The notes below the pieces were generated by a model, which was given only the letters and a program-made list of their open reading frames with translations, ran no database searches and was not told where the DNA came from. From Gemmataceae bacterium (GTDB lineage: Bacteria > Planctomycetota > Planctomycetia > Gemmatales > Gemmataceae): a stretch of 64,000 nt of DNA. The stretch lies in the NCBI GenBank assembly GCA_022616435.1, contig JAKEET010000079.1, positions 81,242 through 145,241 of the forward strand. The letters are read 5' to 3'. The position numbers and the translations under genes were made by a program. Below, piece by piece: positions 9,572 through 21,562 of the stretch. Within the stretch, counting starts at the first letter, position 1. The number at the start of each line of letters is the position of its first letter.

Positions 9572-10318
9572 ATGACGAGTTCCATGACGATCCAGCGTCC
9601 CGGCCGCCGTAACAACGACGAGCTTCGCCCGCTCTCGTTCAAGCGCCGTTACACCCGGCAAGCGCCCGGCAGCGTGCTCGTGCGCCACGGCCGCACCGTC
9701 GTGCTGTGCACCTGCTGCATCGAGGACGCGGTGCCGCCATTCCTGGTGGGCAAAGGGCAGGGGTGGCTCAGCGCCGAGTACGGCATGCTCCCCGGCAGCA
9801 CCTCGACGCGCAAGCCGCGCGACAAGGGCGGCAAGGTCGATGGCCGCAGCGTCGAGATCCAGCGGCTCATCGGCCGCAGTCTGCGGGCCATCGTCGATCT
9901 CGGCAAGCTGGGCGAGCGGACCCTGTGGCTCGATTGCGACGTGCTCGAAGCCGACGGCGGCACGCGGACGGCGAGCATCAACGGCGCCTTCGTGGCCCTG
10001 GTGGACGCCCTCGCGACGCTCAAGGATTTCATCGGCCCCGCCGGCACGGTGGTGAAGGACAGCGTCGCCGCGGTCAGCGTCGGCCTGCTCAACGACGTGG
10101 AGCTGCTCGATCTGGAGTACGTAGAAGACCGGGATGCCGAGGTGGACCTGAATCTGGTGATGACCGGGGCCGGGCAGTTCGTGGAAGTGCAGGGGACCGG
10201 CGAGGAAGCCACGTTCAGCCGCGGCCAGCTGGATCGATTGCTGAAGCTGGGCAAGGTGGGGATCGACGCGATCACGCACAAGCAGCAGGAGGCGCTGGGG
10301 ACGGCGTGGCCGCTCTAG
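9572..10318 (+). CDS. rph: Ribonuclease PH
   Basis: 248 aa, the normal RNase PH length. The RNase PH fold is clear: RPLSFKRRYT at the N-terminus, a TVVLCTCCIED strand, GWLSAEYGMLPGST, and the diagnostic CDVLEADGGTRTASI. The enzyme is a phosphorolytic 3'-to-5' exoribonuclease that trims tRNA 3' ends, working as a ring of dimers. Two ATGs (9572 and 9584) are possible starts, neither with a strong ribosome site; the first is used here. A repeat cluster begins 13 bases after the stop. Confidence 0.97.
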   Translation: MTSSMTIQRPGRRNNDELRPLSFKRRYTRQAPGSVLVRHGRTVVLCTCCIEDAVPPFLVGKGQGWLSAEYGMLPGSTSTRKPRDKGGKVDGRSVEIQRLIGRSLRAIVDLGKLGERTLWLDCDVLEADGGTRTASINGAFVALVDALATLKDFIGPAGTVVKDSVAAVSVGLLNDVELLDLEYVEDRDAEVDLNLVMTGAGQFVEVQGTGEEATFSRGQLDRLLKLGKVGIDAITHKQQEALGTAWPL

Positions 10319-10330
10319 GCAGTTCGCCCG

Positions 10331-10490
10331 GTTGGCGAGCGTCGCGTTGGCGAGCGTCGCATTGGCGAGCGTCGCGGCGTCAGCCCGACGTGTCAGTATC
10401 CCATCGTCCGCGATCGCTTCCGGTCCACGTCGGGCTTACGCCGCGACGCTCGCCAACTTCCGCCGCGACGCTCGCCATCGACTTCCGCTG
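10331..10490. repeat. GGCGAGCGTCGC repeat cluster
   Basis: Three tandem 15-bp units (GTTGGCGAGCGTCGC and one variant) occupy 10331-10375; two inverted copies (GCGACGCTCGCC) lie at about 10451-10490. A 29-bp stretch at 10364-10392 recurs exactly at 37075-37103. The element fills the gap between rph and the next gene. Confidence 0.85.
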
Positions 10491-10555
10491 GACGCCGCCG
10501 CTCGGCTTTGGTATCTCCCCGCTTCCCAAGACACTCGTTTGCGGAGGCGGTCGAC

Positions 10556-11920
10556 ATGCGCATGAAATCCATGGCCATTGCATGGTCTTCGGCAATTGGT
10601 CTGCTCGTGACAGGAACGTTCCTGACCGGCCGCGCTCAACCCGGCCCGGATGACGATGGCGCGGTGTTGCGATTGCCCGGCGAGGAGCCCCGCCCGCGGA
10701 CGTTGCGTGCGCCACCTGAGCCGTCGCCGAGCAGCGCCGGGCCGTCCACCACCGATGTGATCCTGGCGAACCTGACTGTCGATCCGCGCTACGCCATGAA
10801 CCGCGACATCGAGCCGACCCCCAATCTCGGTCCGTGGATGGTGTGCGTCCACAGCTACATCACCAAGGAAGCGCCGCAATGGGCGCGGCAGATGACCGCG
10901 GAGCTGCGTTCGAACCCCAAGTATCGTTTGCCGGCGTACGTGTTCACGTATGGCATCGAAGAACGTCACAAGGAATACGCGCGGGTGAAGACGCTTCTCG
11001 ATCAGCAGCGCCAGTTCGCCAAAGACAAGGGGCTGCCGATCATGTACGCGACGCGATCGAAGTTCGACGGCGACGCGCCGCTGCTGCCCAATGAGTTCTC
11101 CCTGGCGCATGTCCTGAACATGGTCGGGAGCCGGCAGGTGACGGTTGATGAATCCGACGATTTGCCGCTGGCCTACGCCTTGAACATGCTCAAGGTGAAG
11201 CACATTCCCGTGCAATGCGCGGTCCTGGTCGGCGGCTACCCCGACGAAAACGCGGCGCACCGGGCGCTGCTGCGCATCAAGGATCTCCCGGCGCCGGATC
11301 AGGACAAGGTCAAGATGGACGTCAAGTTCTACGGGCGCGACGAGGATCCCAACCGTCCCGGCAGGCTCAAGAAAGACAGCGGCGTGGCCATGTACGTGAA
11401 CCCCTTCAAACGGGCGTTTGTGTGCCGGAACCCTTCGATTCGCCAGGAGCTCGCTCCCGAGTCCGCCAACGACGGCATGGACATGAAGACGCTGCGCCGC
11501 CTGAACAACGGCGAGCCCTATACGCTGCTCAACTGCAAGAAGCCGATCACGCTGGCAATCAAGCAGTTCCAGACGTTCACGACCGTGCAAACCCGGGACG
11601 AGCCGAGCGTGCTGCAGAAATTCGGTTTCTTGACCCGCGAAGGCGAAGGCGTCGATCAAGCGGCCCACGACGCACACACCCTGGCCGAGTACCTGCGCAA
11701 CAGCAATCTCGAGGCCTACGTGCTGCACACCAAGTTCAGCAGCGTCGTGACCGTGGGCGGCTTCGACAACCTCGAAGACCCCAACTTGCGGGCCATGGAG
11801 GCGACTCTCCGCCAGCGGTTGCCGGCGTTTGAGGCCCAGATGCGGCGCTTGAACCAGGGCGGGCCCTTGCAATCGATGATGTTCTTTCCCCGGCCGATGC
11901 CGATGAAGGTGCCGCACTAA
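10556..11920 (+). CDS. Secreted protein of unknown function, 454 aa
   Basis: The ATG at 10556 follows GGAGG and starts a typical signal peptide (MRMKSMAIAW, hydrophobic core, cleavage near GRAQP). A Pro-rich spacer follows. The mature part has repeated alpha/beta-looking segments, including PVQCAVLVGGYPDENAAHRAL and VVTVGGFDNLEDPNLRAM, which resemble SPOR-like peptidoglycan-binding folds in pattern only. It is probably periplasmic or surface-associated. Similar-looking proteins are known to me from planctomycetes, but I cannot name the family. Confidence 0.75.
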   Translation: MRMKSMAIAWSSAIGLLVTGTFLTGRAQPGPDDDGAVLRLPGEEPRPRTLRAPPEPSPSSAGPSTTDVILANLTVDPRYAMNRDIEPTPNLGPWMVCVHSYITKEAPQWARQMTAELRSNPKYRLPAYVFTYGIEERHKEYARVKTLLDQQRQFAKDKGLPIMYATRSKFDGDAPLLPNEFSLAHVLNMVGSRQVTVDESDDLPLAYALNMLKVKHIPVQCAVLVGGYPDENAAHRALLRIKDLPAPDQDKVKMDVKFYGRDEDPNRPGRLKKDSGVAMYVNPFKRAFVCRNPSIRQELAPESANDGMDMKTLRRLNNGEPYTLLNCKKPITLAIKQFQTFTTVQTRDEPSVLQKFGFLTREGEGVDQAAHDAHTLAEYLRNSNLEAYVLHTKFSSVVTVGGFDNLEDPNLRAMEATLRQRLPAFEAQMRRLNQGGPLQSMMFFPRPMPMKVPH

Positions 11921-11926
11921 CGTTTC

Positions 11927-12247
11927 TCACGACACTTGATCTGCATTGGTCTGTCGTTTCGGCGTCGATGTGCAATAGTTCTCGGCGGCCCGCGCCAGGT
12001 CCAAGAGCGCTTCCATCGGCGGCGTCAAGAGGTGGCGGCCCTGCTGGCCGACCTTGTCGGCGACGTGCGCCAGATCGAGGAGTGCCACCAGGGCCGCCGC
12101 GTGACGTTTGCCGCACCCGCGGCAGACGGTGTCGCCGCCGTCGGCCAGGACCAGGCGTGGGCCCTTGGTCCACCGGGTCGAGTCGCCGCACAGCGAGCAC
12201 GTCGCGGCGCCCGCTTCCTCGGTGAACTTGAGAATCATCCGATCCAT
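11927..12247 (-). CDS. Small zinc-ribbon protein
   Basis: About 106 residues from the ATG at 12247 (a longer version from 12343 is possible but the extra part looks non-coding). Two CxxC motifs, CSLCG and CRGCG, lie about 26 residues apart, which fits a zinc ribbon; the second half is an Ala/Leu-rich helix. It is convergent with the secreted-protein gene, 6 bases between stops. Function unknown; a nucleic-acid or protein contact is possible. Confidence 0.55.
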   Translation of the reverse strand: MDRMILKFTEEAGAATCSLCGDSTRWTKGPRLVLADGGDTVCRGCGKRHAAALVALLDLAHVADKVGQQGRHLLTPPMEALLDLARAAENYCTSTPKRQTNADQVS

Positions 12248-12521
12248 ACGAAGACTACCGTCAGGCAGGATGCAGGAGGGTGGCAGACCAGCTACACCGG
12301 GTTGTCCAAGGGAACAGATCGGCAGATGGAGCGGCCGACCCACGAGCGGTCACGGGGATTCCGAACGAATGCCGAGGCGGACAAATCGAAAGGGCCTTCC
12401 GCAGAAGTCCTGTCAGCGACAGGGAGTGGCGAAGGAACAGGGTCGCCGTGAAGCGGCGCTGACTTTTCCGGCTGCGAAGCTTTGGATTGGGGAAGCTGGC
12501 GCGATGGGATCAATCGTGCCG

Positions 12522-12615
12522 TTGGTCATTGGTCATTCGTCATTCGTCATTGGCCAAAAGCATTCAACTTCCAGACCCTGCCAATGGCTAATGACGAATG
12601 ACCAATGACCAATGA
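12522..12615. repeat. Intergenic inverted repeat, TTGGTCATTCGTCATT family
   Basis: The left part (12522-12555) is made of TGGTCATT and TCGTCATT words, the right part (12586-12615) of their complements. The whole gap 12248-12622 (375 bases) between two minus-strand genes holds this element; the remainder shows nothing recognisable beyond unsupported short ORFs. Confidence 0.8.
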
Positions 12616-12622
12616 CTACCAA

Positions 12623-12946
12623 CTAATACCGCGGCACGGCGGGGTCGATCTCGCACGACCACGCGTCGATGCCGCCGCTCAGCGAATGGACATTGTTGTA
12701 GCCGAGCCGTTCGAGATAGACGGCGGCGGATTGGCTGCGGATGCCGTGGTGGCAGTAGACAACCAGGGCGCCGTCGGACTTGCCGATTTCTTTCGAGCGC
12801 TCGGGCAGCTCGCCGAGCGGAATCAGCACGCTCCCCGGCAGGCTGGCGAGCTGGCTTTCCCACGGCTGACGGACATCGATGAGGCGGATGGCCTCTCCAG
12901 CGGCGAGCGCGTCCGCCAGCGCTCGCGGGGTGATTTGCCGCGGCAT
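12623..12946 (-). CDS. Single-domain rhodanese-like protein
   Basis: 107 aa, a complete single rhodanese domain. RLIDVRQPWE is the CH2A-like strand and loop; the active-site loop is VYCHHGIRS with catalytic Cys65; LSGGIDAW ends the domain. Such proteins carry sulfur as a cysteine persulfide, similar to GlpE or PspE. No signal peptide, so cytoplasmic. A same-strand gene lies 58 bases upstream, so an operon with the Glu-rich protein is possible. Confidence 0.93.
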   Translation of the reverse strand: MPRQITPRALADALAAGEAIRLIDVRQPWESQLASLPGSVLIPLGELPERSKEIGKSDGALVVYCHHGIRSQSAAVYLERLGYNNVHSLSGGIDAWSCEIDPAVPRY

Positions 12947-13004
12947 GGCCTCACTCCGTCCCCGGCCGCCTGGCCTGGAGAGGGTTGCCAGACGGCGGGT
13001 GAGA

Positions 13005-13493
13005 TCACTTCGTTTTCTTTTCGCGGTCCTCCCAAGGCTCCTTCACGGGCTGGATGAAGTGCGTGCTCTTCTTGTCTTGCATCAGCCGCGCGGCATGCTG
13101 CACCGCCTCCGCCTTGCGCGGATACTCATACGTGGCCACGCATTGATGCGAGTTGTTGAACACGCCCCAGACCACGCGCTGCCGCACCACCTTGGCCGAG
13201 CGCGACCGCGTCTTCTTGGGCGCCTTCACCGGCTTCTCTTTGACCGGCTTTTTCTTCTTCTTCTTTTTCGCGGGCCGGTCTTCGTCGTCCTCGTCGCCCT
13301 CGCCGGCCTCCTCCTCGTCGGCGGCCTCGCCCTCCTCCTCTTCGCCCTCTTCCTCCTCCTCGTCTTCCTCCTCCTCGCCCTCTTCTTCGTCGCCTTCTTC
13401 CTCTTCCTCGTCGCGCTCTTCTTCGTCCTTCCGCCGTTCCGCGGCATCGAAATCGGCACGCATGTCCTTGCGATTCAAAATGCGCCGAGCCAT
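13005..13493 (-). CDS. Glu-rich low-complexity protein with small C-terminal domain
   Basis: 162 aa. Residues 20-75 are almost wholly Glu and Asp, then a run of seven lysines and a Lys/Pro/Arg segment to about 105, then a compact C-terminal domain with VVWGVFNNSHQCVATYEYP and a helix AEAVQHAARLM. The C-terminal domain looks like a real short conserved domain found in planctomycetes; the acidic stretch may be a flexible linker or binder of basic partners. Upstream of the rhodanese gene on the same strand. Confidence 0.75.
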   Translation of the reverse strand: MARRILNRKDMRADFDAAERRKDEEERDEEEEEGDEEEGEEEEDEEEEEGEEEEGEAADEEEAGEGDEDDEDRPAKKKKKKKPVKEKPVKAPKKTRSRSAKVVRQRVVWGVFNNSHQCVATYEYPRKAEAVQHAARLMQDKKSTHFIQPVKEPWEDREKKTK

Positions 13494-13755
13494 TGGCCAG
13501 TCTCCCGTGAATGTTCAGACCCGAAACATCTATTAGCCTACGGGCGCATCCGTGGACTTGCAAGAGGCCAAGGCCACCGCAGGACGCAGCGACGCCGACC
13601 GCCTCGCACGGCACGACAGCGCCGATTCGGCTATCATGGAATGGATTGCCGCGATCTGAAGACAGGCCGACCCCTTCGGACGGCCGCGCTTCGGTCCGGC
13701 CGCGGCGAAGCGAGCCGCGGCGCCGACGAGGAAGCGAGCCTGCGAGGACTCTCCG

Positions 13756-15144
13756 ATGACGGCCCCGCCACATTTCGGCTTTGGCAGTTTCGTGCAGTTG
13801 CTGCTCGTGGTCGGACTGGCCGCGGGGTTGCGCGGCGGGTACCTCAACGTCGCGGCGGACAACGGCCACGGCCTCCCGGCCCTGGCCGTTCAGGGAAACC
13901 CTCCGACACACGTTCCTGGTGAAGAGCGTTTGCGCGAGCAGCCGCCGAGCGGGCTGGACGATCTCGTCCACAATCTGACCGAACAAGGGGAGTTCGCCGC
14001 CCGGGCGCCTTTGAGCCGGCAGCCGGAGCCGACGGCCCACGTGGCGCCTGGGTACTACTGGCTCGTCGCACAGGTCGGGAGCTTGGACGTGAGCCGGGAC
14101 GCCGTGGTGCGCTGGGCGCAATGCGCCTTGGGCGCGTTGACGGCCGGCTGTCTGTTCCTGTTCGCGCGTCGCGTCTTCGGCAACGACGTGACAGCCTTGC
14201 TGACTGGCCTGCTGGCAGCGCTCCATCCCTTCTGGATCGTCAACACGGCGGAGCTGAACGACGGCGTCGTGACCACGTTTCTGCTGGCCGTGGCGCTGCT
14301 CCTGGGGACCCGCGGCGGCCAAGCCGGCGGCGCGTTCGCCAGCCTGCTCTTCGGTTTGAGCCTCGCGGGTCTGGCGATGGTGCGGGCCGCGACGTTGCCG
14401 TTCGCCGTCGTCGCCCTGCTGTGGTTTCTGTACCAGTGCAAGTACGTCCGCCACGGCTGGTTCAATGCGCTCCTGGCCCTGCTCGGCTTCGGCAACGGGC
14501 TGGCGCCGTGGGCCGTCCGCAACTGGAATGCGTTTGAGGAGCCTGCGCCGATCGTCACGTCGGCCTACCTGCACGCGTGGATCGGCAACAACCCGAGCGC
14601 GACGGGCGGCCCGCTGGATGAAACGGCCCTGCGAAAATCGCTGCCGCCCGAACGGCTGGACGAGGCCCTCGCCGAGTCGAACCAGGCGAAGCGCTACGCG
14701 GCCTTGGGCCGCGACGTTCTGGAGGAAGTGCGCGGCGATCCGACGGCGGCCATCACGCGGCGCTGGCAGGCGGGGATGAAGTTCATGGTGGGCGCCGAGT
14801 GGTTCGCAACCCAGCGGTTGAGCCGCGACCTGCACGCCGATGCCGAAGTCGAAACCGCGGCGGCGCCGGAATGGCTGACCGCGAATTGTGAAACCTGGCT
14901 GCAGGCAAGCCTGCTCGCGCTCGTCGTCCTGGCCCTGCTCGGCTGGCGCTGGAGCCACGCCTGGCAGAGCAACTCGCGGCTCGCGGCCTTCGCGTTCCTG
15001 TGGTTGCCGTTGCCGTACCTGCTCACGCACGCCGAGGAGCTGTCCGGGCCGCGCTTGCCATGGGACGCCTTGCTGATCTGCTACAGCGCCTACGCCGTTT
15101 CGTGCCTGGCGCCCGGCGTCGCCGGCGGCGAGGAAACCGCTTAG
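13756..15144 (+). CDS. GT39/ArnT-like membrane glycosyltransferase
   Basis: 462 aa with about ten hydrophobic segments. The layout fits GT-C fold dolichyl-phosphate-mannose-type transferases: a first helix, a luminal loop with HVAPGYYWLVAQVG, then QCALGALTAGCLFLFARRVFG, ALHPFWIVNTAELND and MVRAATLPFAVVALLW, and a C-terminal cluster of helices. Such enzymes move a sugar from a lipid carrier to a protein or lipid outside the membrane. The acceptor is unknown. Start ATG 13756; the preceding 260 bases hold no clear gene. It ends 48 bases before lhr. Confidence 0.75.
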   Translation: MTAPPHFGFGSFVQLLLVVGLAAGLRGGYLNVAADNGHGLPALAVQGNPPTHVPGEERLREQPPSGLDDLVHNLTEQGEFAARAPLSRQPEPTAHVAPGYYWLVAQVGSLDVSRDAVVRWAQCALGALTAGCLFLFARRVFGNDVTALLTGLLAALHPFWIVNTAELNDGVVTTFLLAVALLLGTRGGQAGGAFASLLFGLSLAGLAMVRAATLPFAVVALLWFLYQCKYVRHGWFNALLALLGFGNGLAPWAVRNWNAFEEPAPIVTSAYLHAWIGNNPSATGGPLDETALRKSLPPERLDEALAESNQAKRYAALGRDVLEEVRGDPTAAITRRWQAGMKFMVGAEWFATQRLSRDLHADAEVETAAAPEWLTANCETWLQASLLALVVLALLGWRWSHAWQSNSRLAAFAFLWLPLPYLLTHAEELSGPRLPWDALLICYSAYAVSCLAPGVAGGEETA

Positions 15145-15192
15145 CAACGCTCAAGAACAACTTCCCGATTTGCTCCGGCTTAGAATGATGTG

Positions 15193-19668
<4,476 letters not shown>

Positions 19669-19697
19669 GCGCGTGTTTGGCGAGCCGCGTAAACGAG

Positions 19698-19725
19698 TTG
19701 GCGAGCCGAGTCGCGTAAGCGACCG
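19698..19725. repeat. 28-bp direct repeat, left copy beside antitoxin gene
   Basis: A 28-bp unit (TTGGCGAGCCGAGTCGCG and following) that recurs at 20100-20127 with one mismatch. A decayed third copy (GGCGAGCCGCGTAAACGAG) precedes it at about 19679-19697. The pair brackets the Phd/YefM gene. Confidence 0.85.
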
Positions 19726-19731
19726 AATGTG

Positions 19732-19760
19732 TTGACGCGAACGTTGTTCATGTCGATAAT
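19732..19760 (+). promoter_or_regulatory. Sigma-70-type promoter for the antitoxin gene
   Basis: TTGACG (-35, 5/6 to consensus) at 19732-19737, a 17-base spacer and GATAAT (-10, 5/6) at 19755-19760. It is the best promoter match I saw in the window and lies 41 bases before the ATG. Confidence 0.7.
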
Positions 19761-19783
19761 GTACAAATACTCGTTCTTGTGCA
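19760..19783 (+). promoter_or_regulatory. Candidate operator palindrome before the antitoxin
   Basis: TGTACAA and TTGTGCA, spaced by 10 bases, form an imperfect inverted repeat (6 of 7 positions) that begins at the last base of the -10 box and covers the likely transcription start. Phd/YefM proteins repress their own promoters at such sites, so self-repression is plausible. Confidence 0.45.
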
Positions 19784-19800
19784 TGATCGGAGAAAACGCG

Positions 19801-20043
19801 ATGGAAATCAGCATTACCAAGATTCGGGACAACCTGGCCGATGCCTTGAATCGCGTTGCTTATGGCGGCGAGCGCGTGATCTTGCAGCGGCGCGGGAAAG
19901 GGGTGGCGGCCCTGGTGTCCATGGACGAGCTGGCGATTTTGGAAGAACTCGAAAACCGTGCCGACATTGCCGCGGCGAAGAAGGCGCTGAAGGAAAAAGG
20001 TGGCATCACGCTGGCGGAGTATCGCAGGAAGCACCGTAGGTAA
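19801..20043 (+). CDS. Phd/YefM-family antitoxin, no toxin partner
   Basis: 80 aa. MEISITKIRDNLADALNRV is the DNA-binding Phd/YefM fold start, followed by GERVILQRRGKGVAALVSMDEL, a family hallmark, then a helix and a basic tail that would be the toxin-binding part. ATG 19801 follows GGAG; an in-frame start at 19729 would lie before the predicted promoter boxes and is rejected. Normally a RelE- or Doc-like toxin follows at once, but here the next 120 bases hold only a repeat and the stop of a convergent gene. Confidence 0.85.
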   Translation: MEISITKIRDNLADALNRVAYGGERVILQRRGKGVAALVSMDELAILEELENRADIAAAKKALKEKGGITLAEYRRKHRR

Positions 20044-20099
20044 TGAGGATCGTCACGACCCACGATTCTTTCAGCAAGACCCGGCACGCAGGAACAAGC

Positions 20100-20127
20100 T
20101 TGGCGAGCCGAGTCGCGCAAGCGACCG
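20100..20127. repeat. 28-bp direct repeat, right copy beside antitoxin gene
   Basis: Matches 19698-19725 at 27 of 28 positions in the same orientation; start-to-start distance is 402 bases. It lies between the antitoxin stop and the convergent di-heme gene. Confidence 0.85.
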
Positions 20128-20163
20128 GATGGCGCGGCGCCCGCCGCGCCAGCGTAACTTGGG

Positions 20164-21462
20164 CTAATCCCCCGGAAATCGAACGGCCGTCATCTTCTCC
20201 GCGCCCGCATGCCAGTCGCTCACGACTTCCACCTGGCCCACATACGTATGGTCGTCCCAGGCGACGCTCGATTTCGTGCCGAGCTTGGCGCGGTGATCGA
20301 CGTACACCTTGACGAGATAGCGTCCGGGCGGGAGCTGTTTCTTCGCCAGGTCGGCGGCGCGGCTGGAGCCGCGGGGCGCCGTGAGATGAAGCTTGAACTG
20401 CCAGAACCCCGCCTTGGCGAACGCAAACCACTCGGCGCTGGCCCAGCGCTCCGGCGACCAGGCCCGATCGGCGTCGCGCCAGCGGTACAGGTCCACGTGC
20501 AGGGGCATCTTGTCGAAGCGCGCCGGGATGCCGTTGATCCGCAGGATGATGTCGCTGGGGACCGCCGCCTCCGCGCTCGGCTTGGGCAGTTGACCGGCGG
20601 TCAGGTATTTCTTGAGCATGATCGCCGCGTAATCGTCGACGAAGCTGCGGAACTGCCGGTACGTTCGATCGCCCTTCAGCATCTTGATGCCGCCCTTGTG
20701 GGCGACTTGCAGCGTCGGCTTCGTCAGCAACAGGCTCGCTTCGGGGTGTTCGACGTCGATCAGCTTGGTCGCCCCCAGCCGGTCCATGGTGGCCTGGGGG
20801 TCGTTCGGCACGATCCACGAGAGGCGGTCCACGTAATCCTGGCCGAGCTTGGGGATGTGCTTGCGGTTGTGCTCCGGCGAATGACAGTGGACGCAGCGCG
20901 GCATCTCGCTCCAGACATTCTCGACGAAGGACTTCAGCACTCGGTCCTTGCGGGTGTGGCGGACCACTTCCGGCGAGACCTTGTTCACGGGAACCGGAAC
21001 CTTGAGTTTGGCGGACAAGAGATCGGGGTCGGCGACGGCGGCACGGAGCCAGGCACGGAACGCCTCGTATTCCTGTTGGCGCACCTTGTCGGTGATCAGG
21101 TTCGGCTTCGCCGGTTTGCGGGCGATGAATTCCAGGATCTTCGACTTGTCGGGATTCTTCGCGTCCACCAGGCCGCCCTGGACCAGCGCGGCGAACGTCT
21201 TTTCCTGGGTCGGATGGATGTAATCCTTCAGCTCGACGCTGCTCAGGTGGCATTCGGTGCAGCTCGACGGCTTCTTCGATTGGAAAATCGGCAGGATGCG
21301 CTTCTCGAAGAGGGCCAGGGCGGATGCTGCGGTGCGTGCTTCAGTTCGCTTTTCGGCGGCAGCCGCGTTGTCCGCCTGGGCATGGAGACGGGCTGCCGAA
21401 AGCGAGAGCAAGGCGCCCAGAGAAACGCTCACGAAGCGCGTCCGTTGATCGCGAAGCAACAT
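20164..21462 (-). CDS. Exported protein with two CxxCH heme-binding motifs
   Basis: 432 aa. An N-terminal signal peptide (to about HAQA, residue 30) is followed by two c-type heme sites: CTECH at 68-72 and CVHCH at 190-194. Between them lie basic helices and a DPDLLSAKLKVP segment. The C-terminal 150 residues form a beta-rich domain (VYVDHRAKLGTK, WDDHTYVGQVEV). The first motif sits after FEKRILPIFQSKKPSSC, a wording typical of planctomycete cytochrome-c-like Planctomycete PSCyt domains. It is probably a periplasmic electron-transfer or sensing protein. Confidence 0.8.
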   Translation of the reverse strand: MLLRDQRTRFVSVSLGALLSLSAARLHAQADNAAAAEKRTEARTAASALALFEKRILPIFQSKKPSSCTECHLSSVELKDYIHPTQEKTFAALVQGGLVDAKNPDKSKILEFIARKPAKPNLITDKVRQQEYEAFRAWLRAAVADPDLLSAKLKVPVPVNKVSPEVVRHTRKDRVLKSFVENVWSEMPRCVHCHSPEHNRKHIPKLGQDYVDRLSWIVPNDPQATMDRLGATKLIDVEHPEASLLLTKPTLQVAHKGGIKMLKGDRTYRQFRSFVDDYAAIMLKKYLTAGQLPKPSAEAAVPSDIILRINGIPARFDKMPLHVDLYRWRDADRAWSPERWASAEWFAFAKAGFWQFKLHLTAPRGSSRAADLAKKQLPPGRYLVKVYVDHRAKLGTKSSVAWDDHTYVGQVEVVSDWHAGAEKMTAVRFPGD

Positions 21463-21487
21463 TCCGAAGTCTCCGAAGCGGACAGAA

Positions 21488-21561
21488 CGTGGGATAGAAC
21501 CCCGATTCTGTCCGGAGTCTTGATTGTCTGCGTCGGGTCAGAATCGGAGTTCTAACCCGCG
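21488..21561. repeat. Intergenic inverted repeat, GTGGGATAGAAC family (copy 2)
   Basis: Arms 21488-21510 and 21539-21561 pair with three mismatches over 23 bases. It is closely similar to 4339-4410. It ends one base before the stop of the MBL-fold gene on the minus strand. Confidence 0.85.
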
Positions 21562-21562
21562 A

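Noticed and set aside
10331..10375. Tandem 15-bp repeats considered as a CRISPR array
   Set aside because: Units abut with no spacers and no cas genes exist in the window.
12280..12462. Short plus-strand ORFs in the gap before the rhodanese gene
   Set aside because: No ribosome site, no motif, low-quality composition.
19729..19800. Upstream in-frame extension of the antitoxin
   Set aside because: It would start before the predicted -35/-10 boxes.
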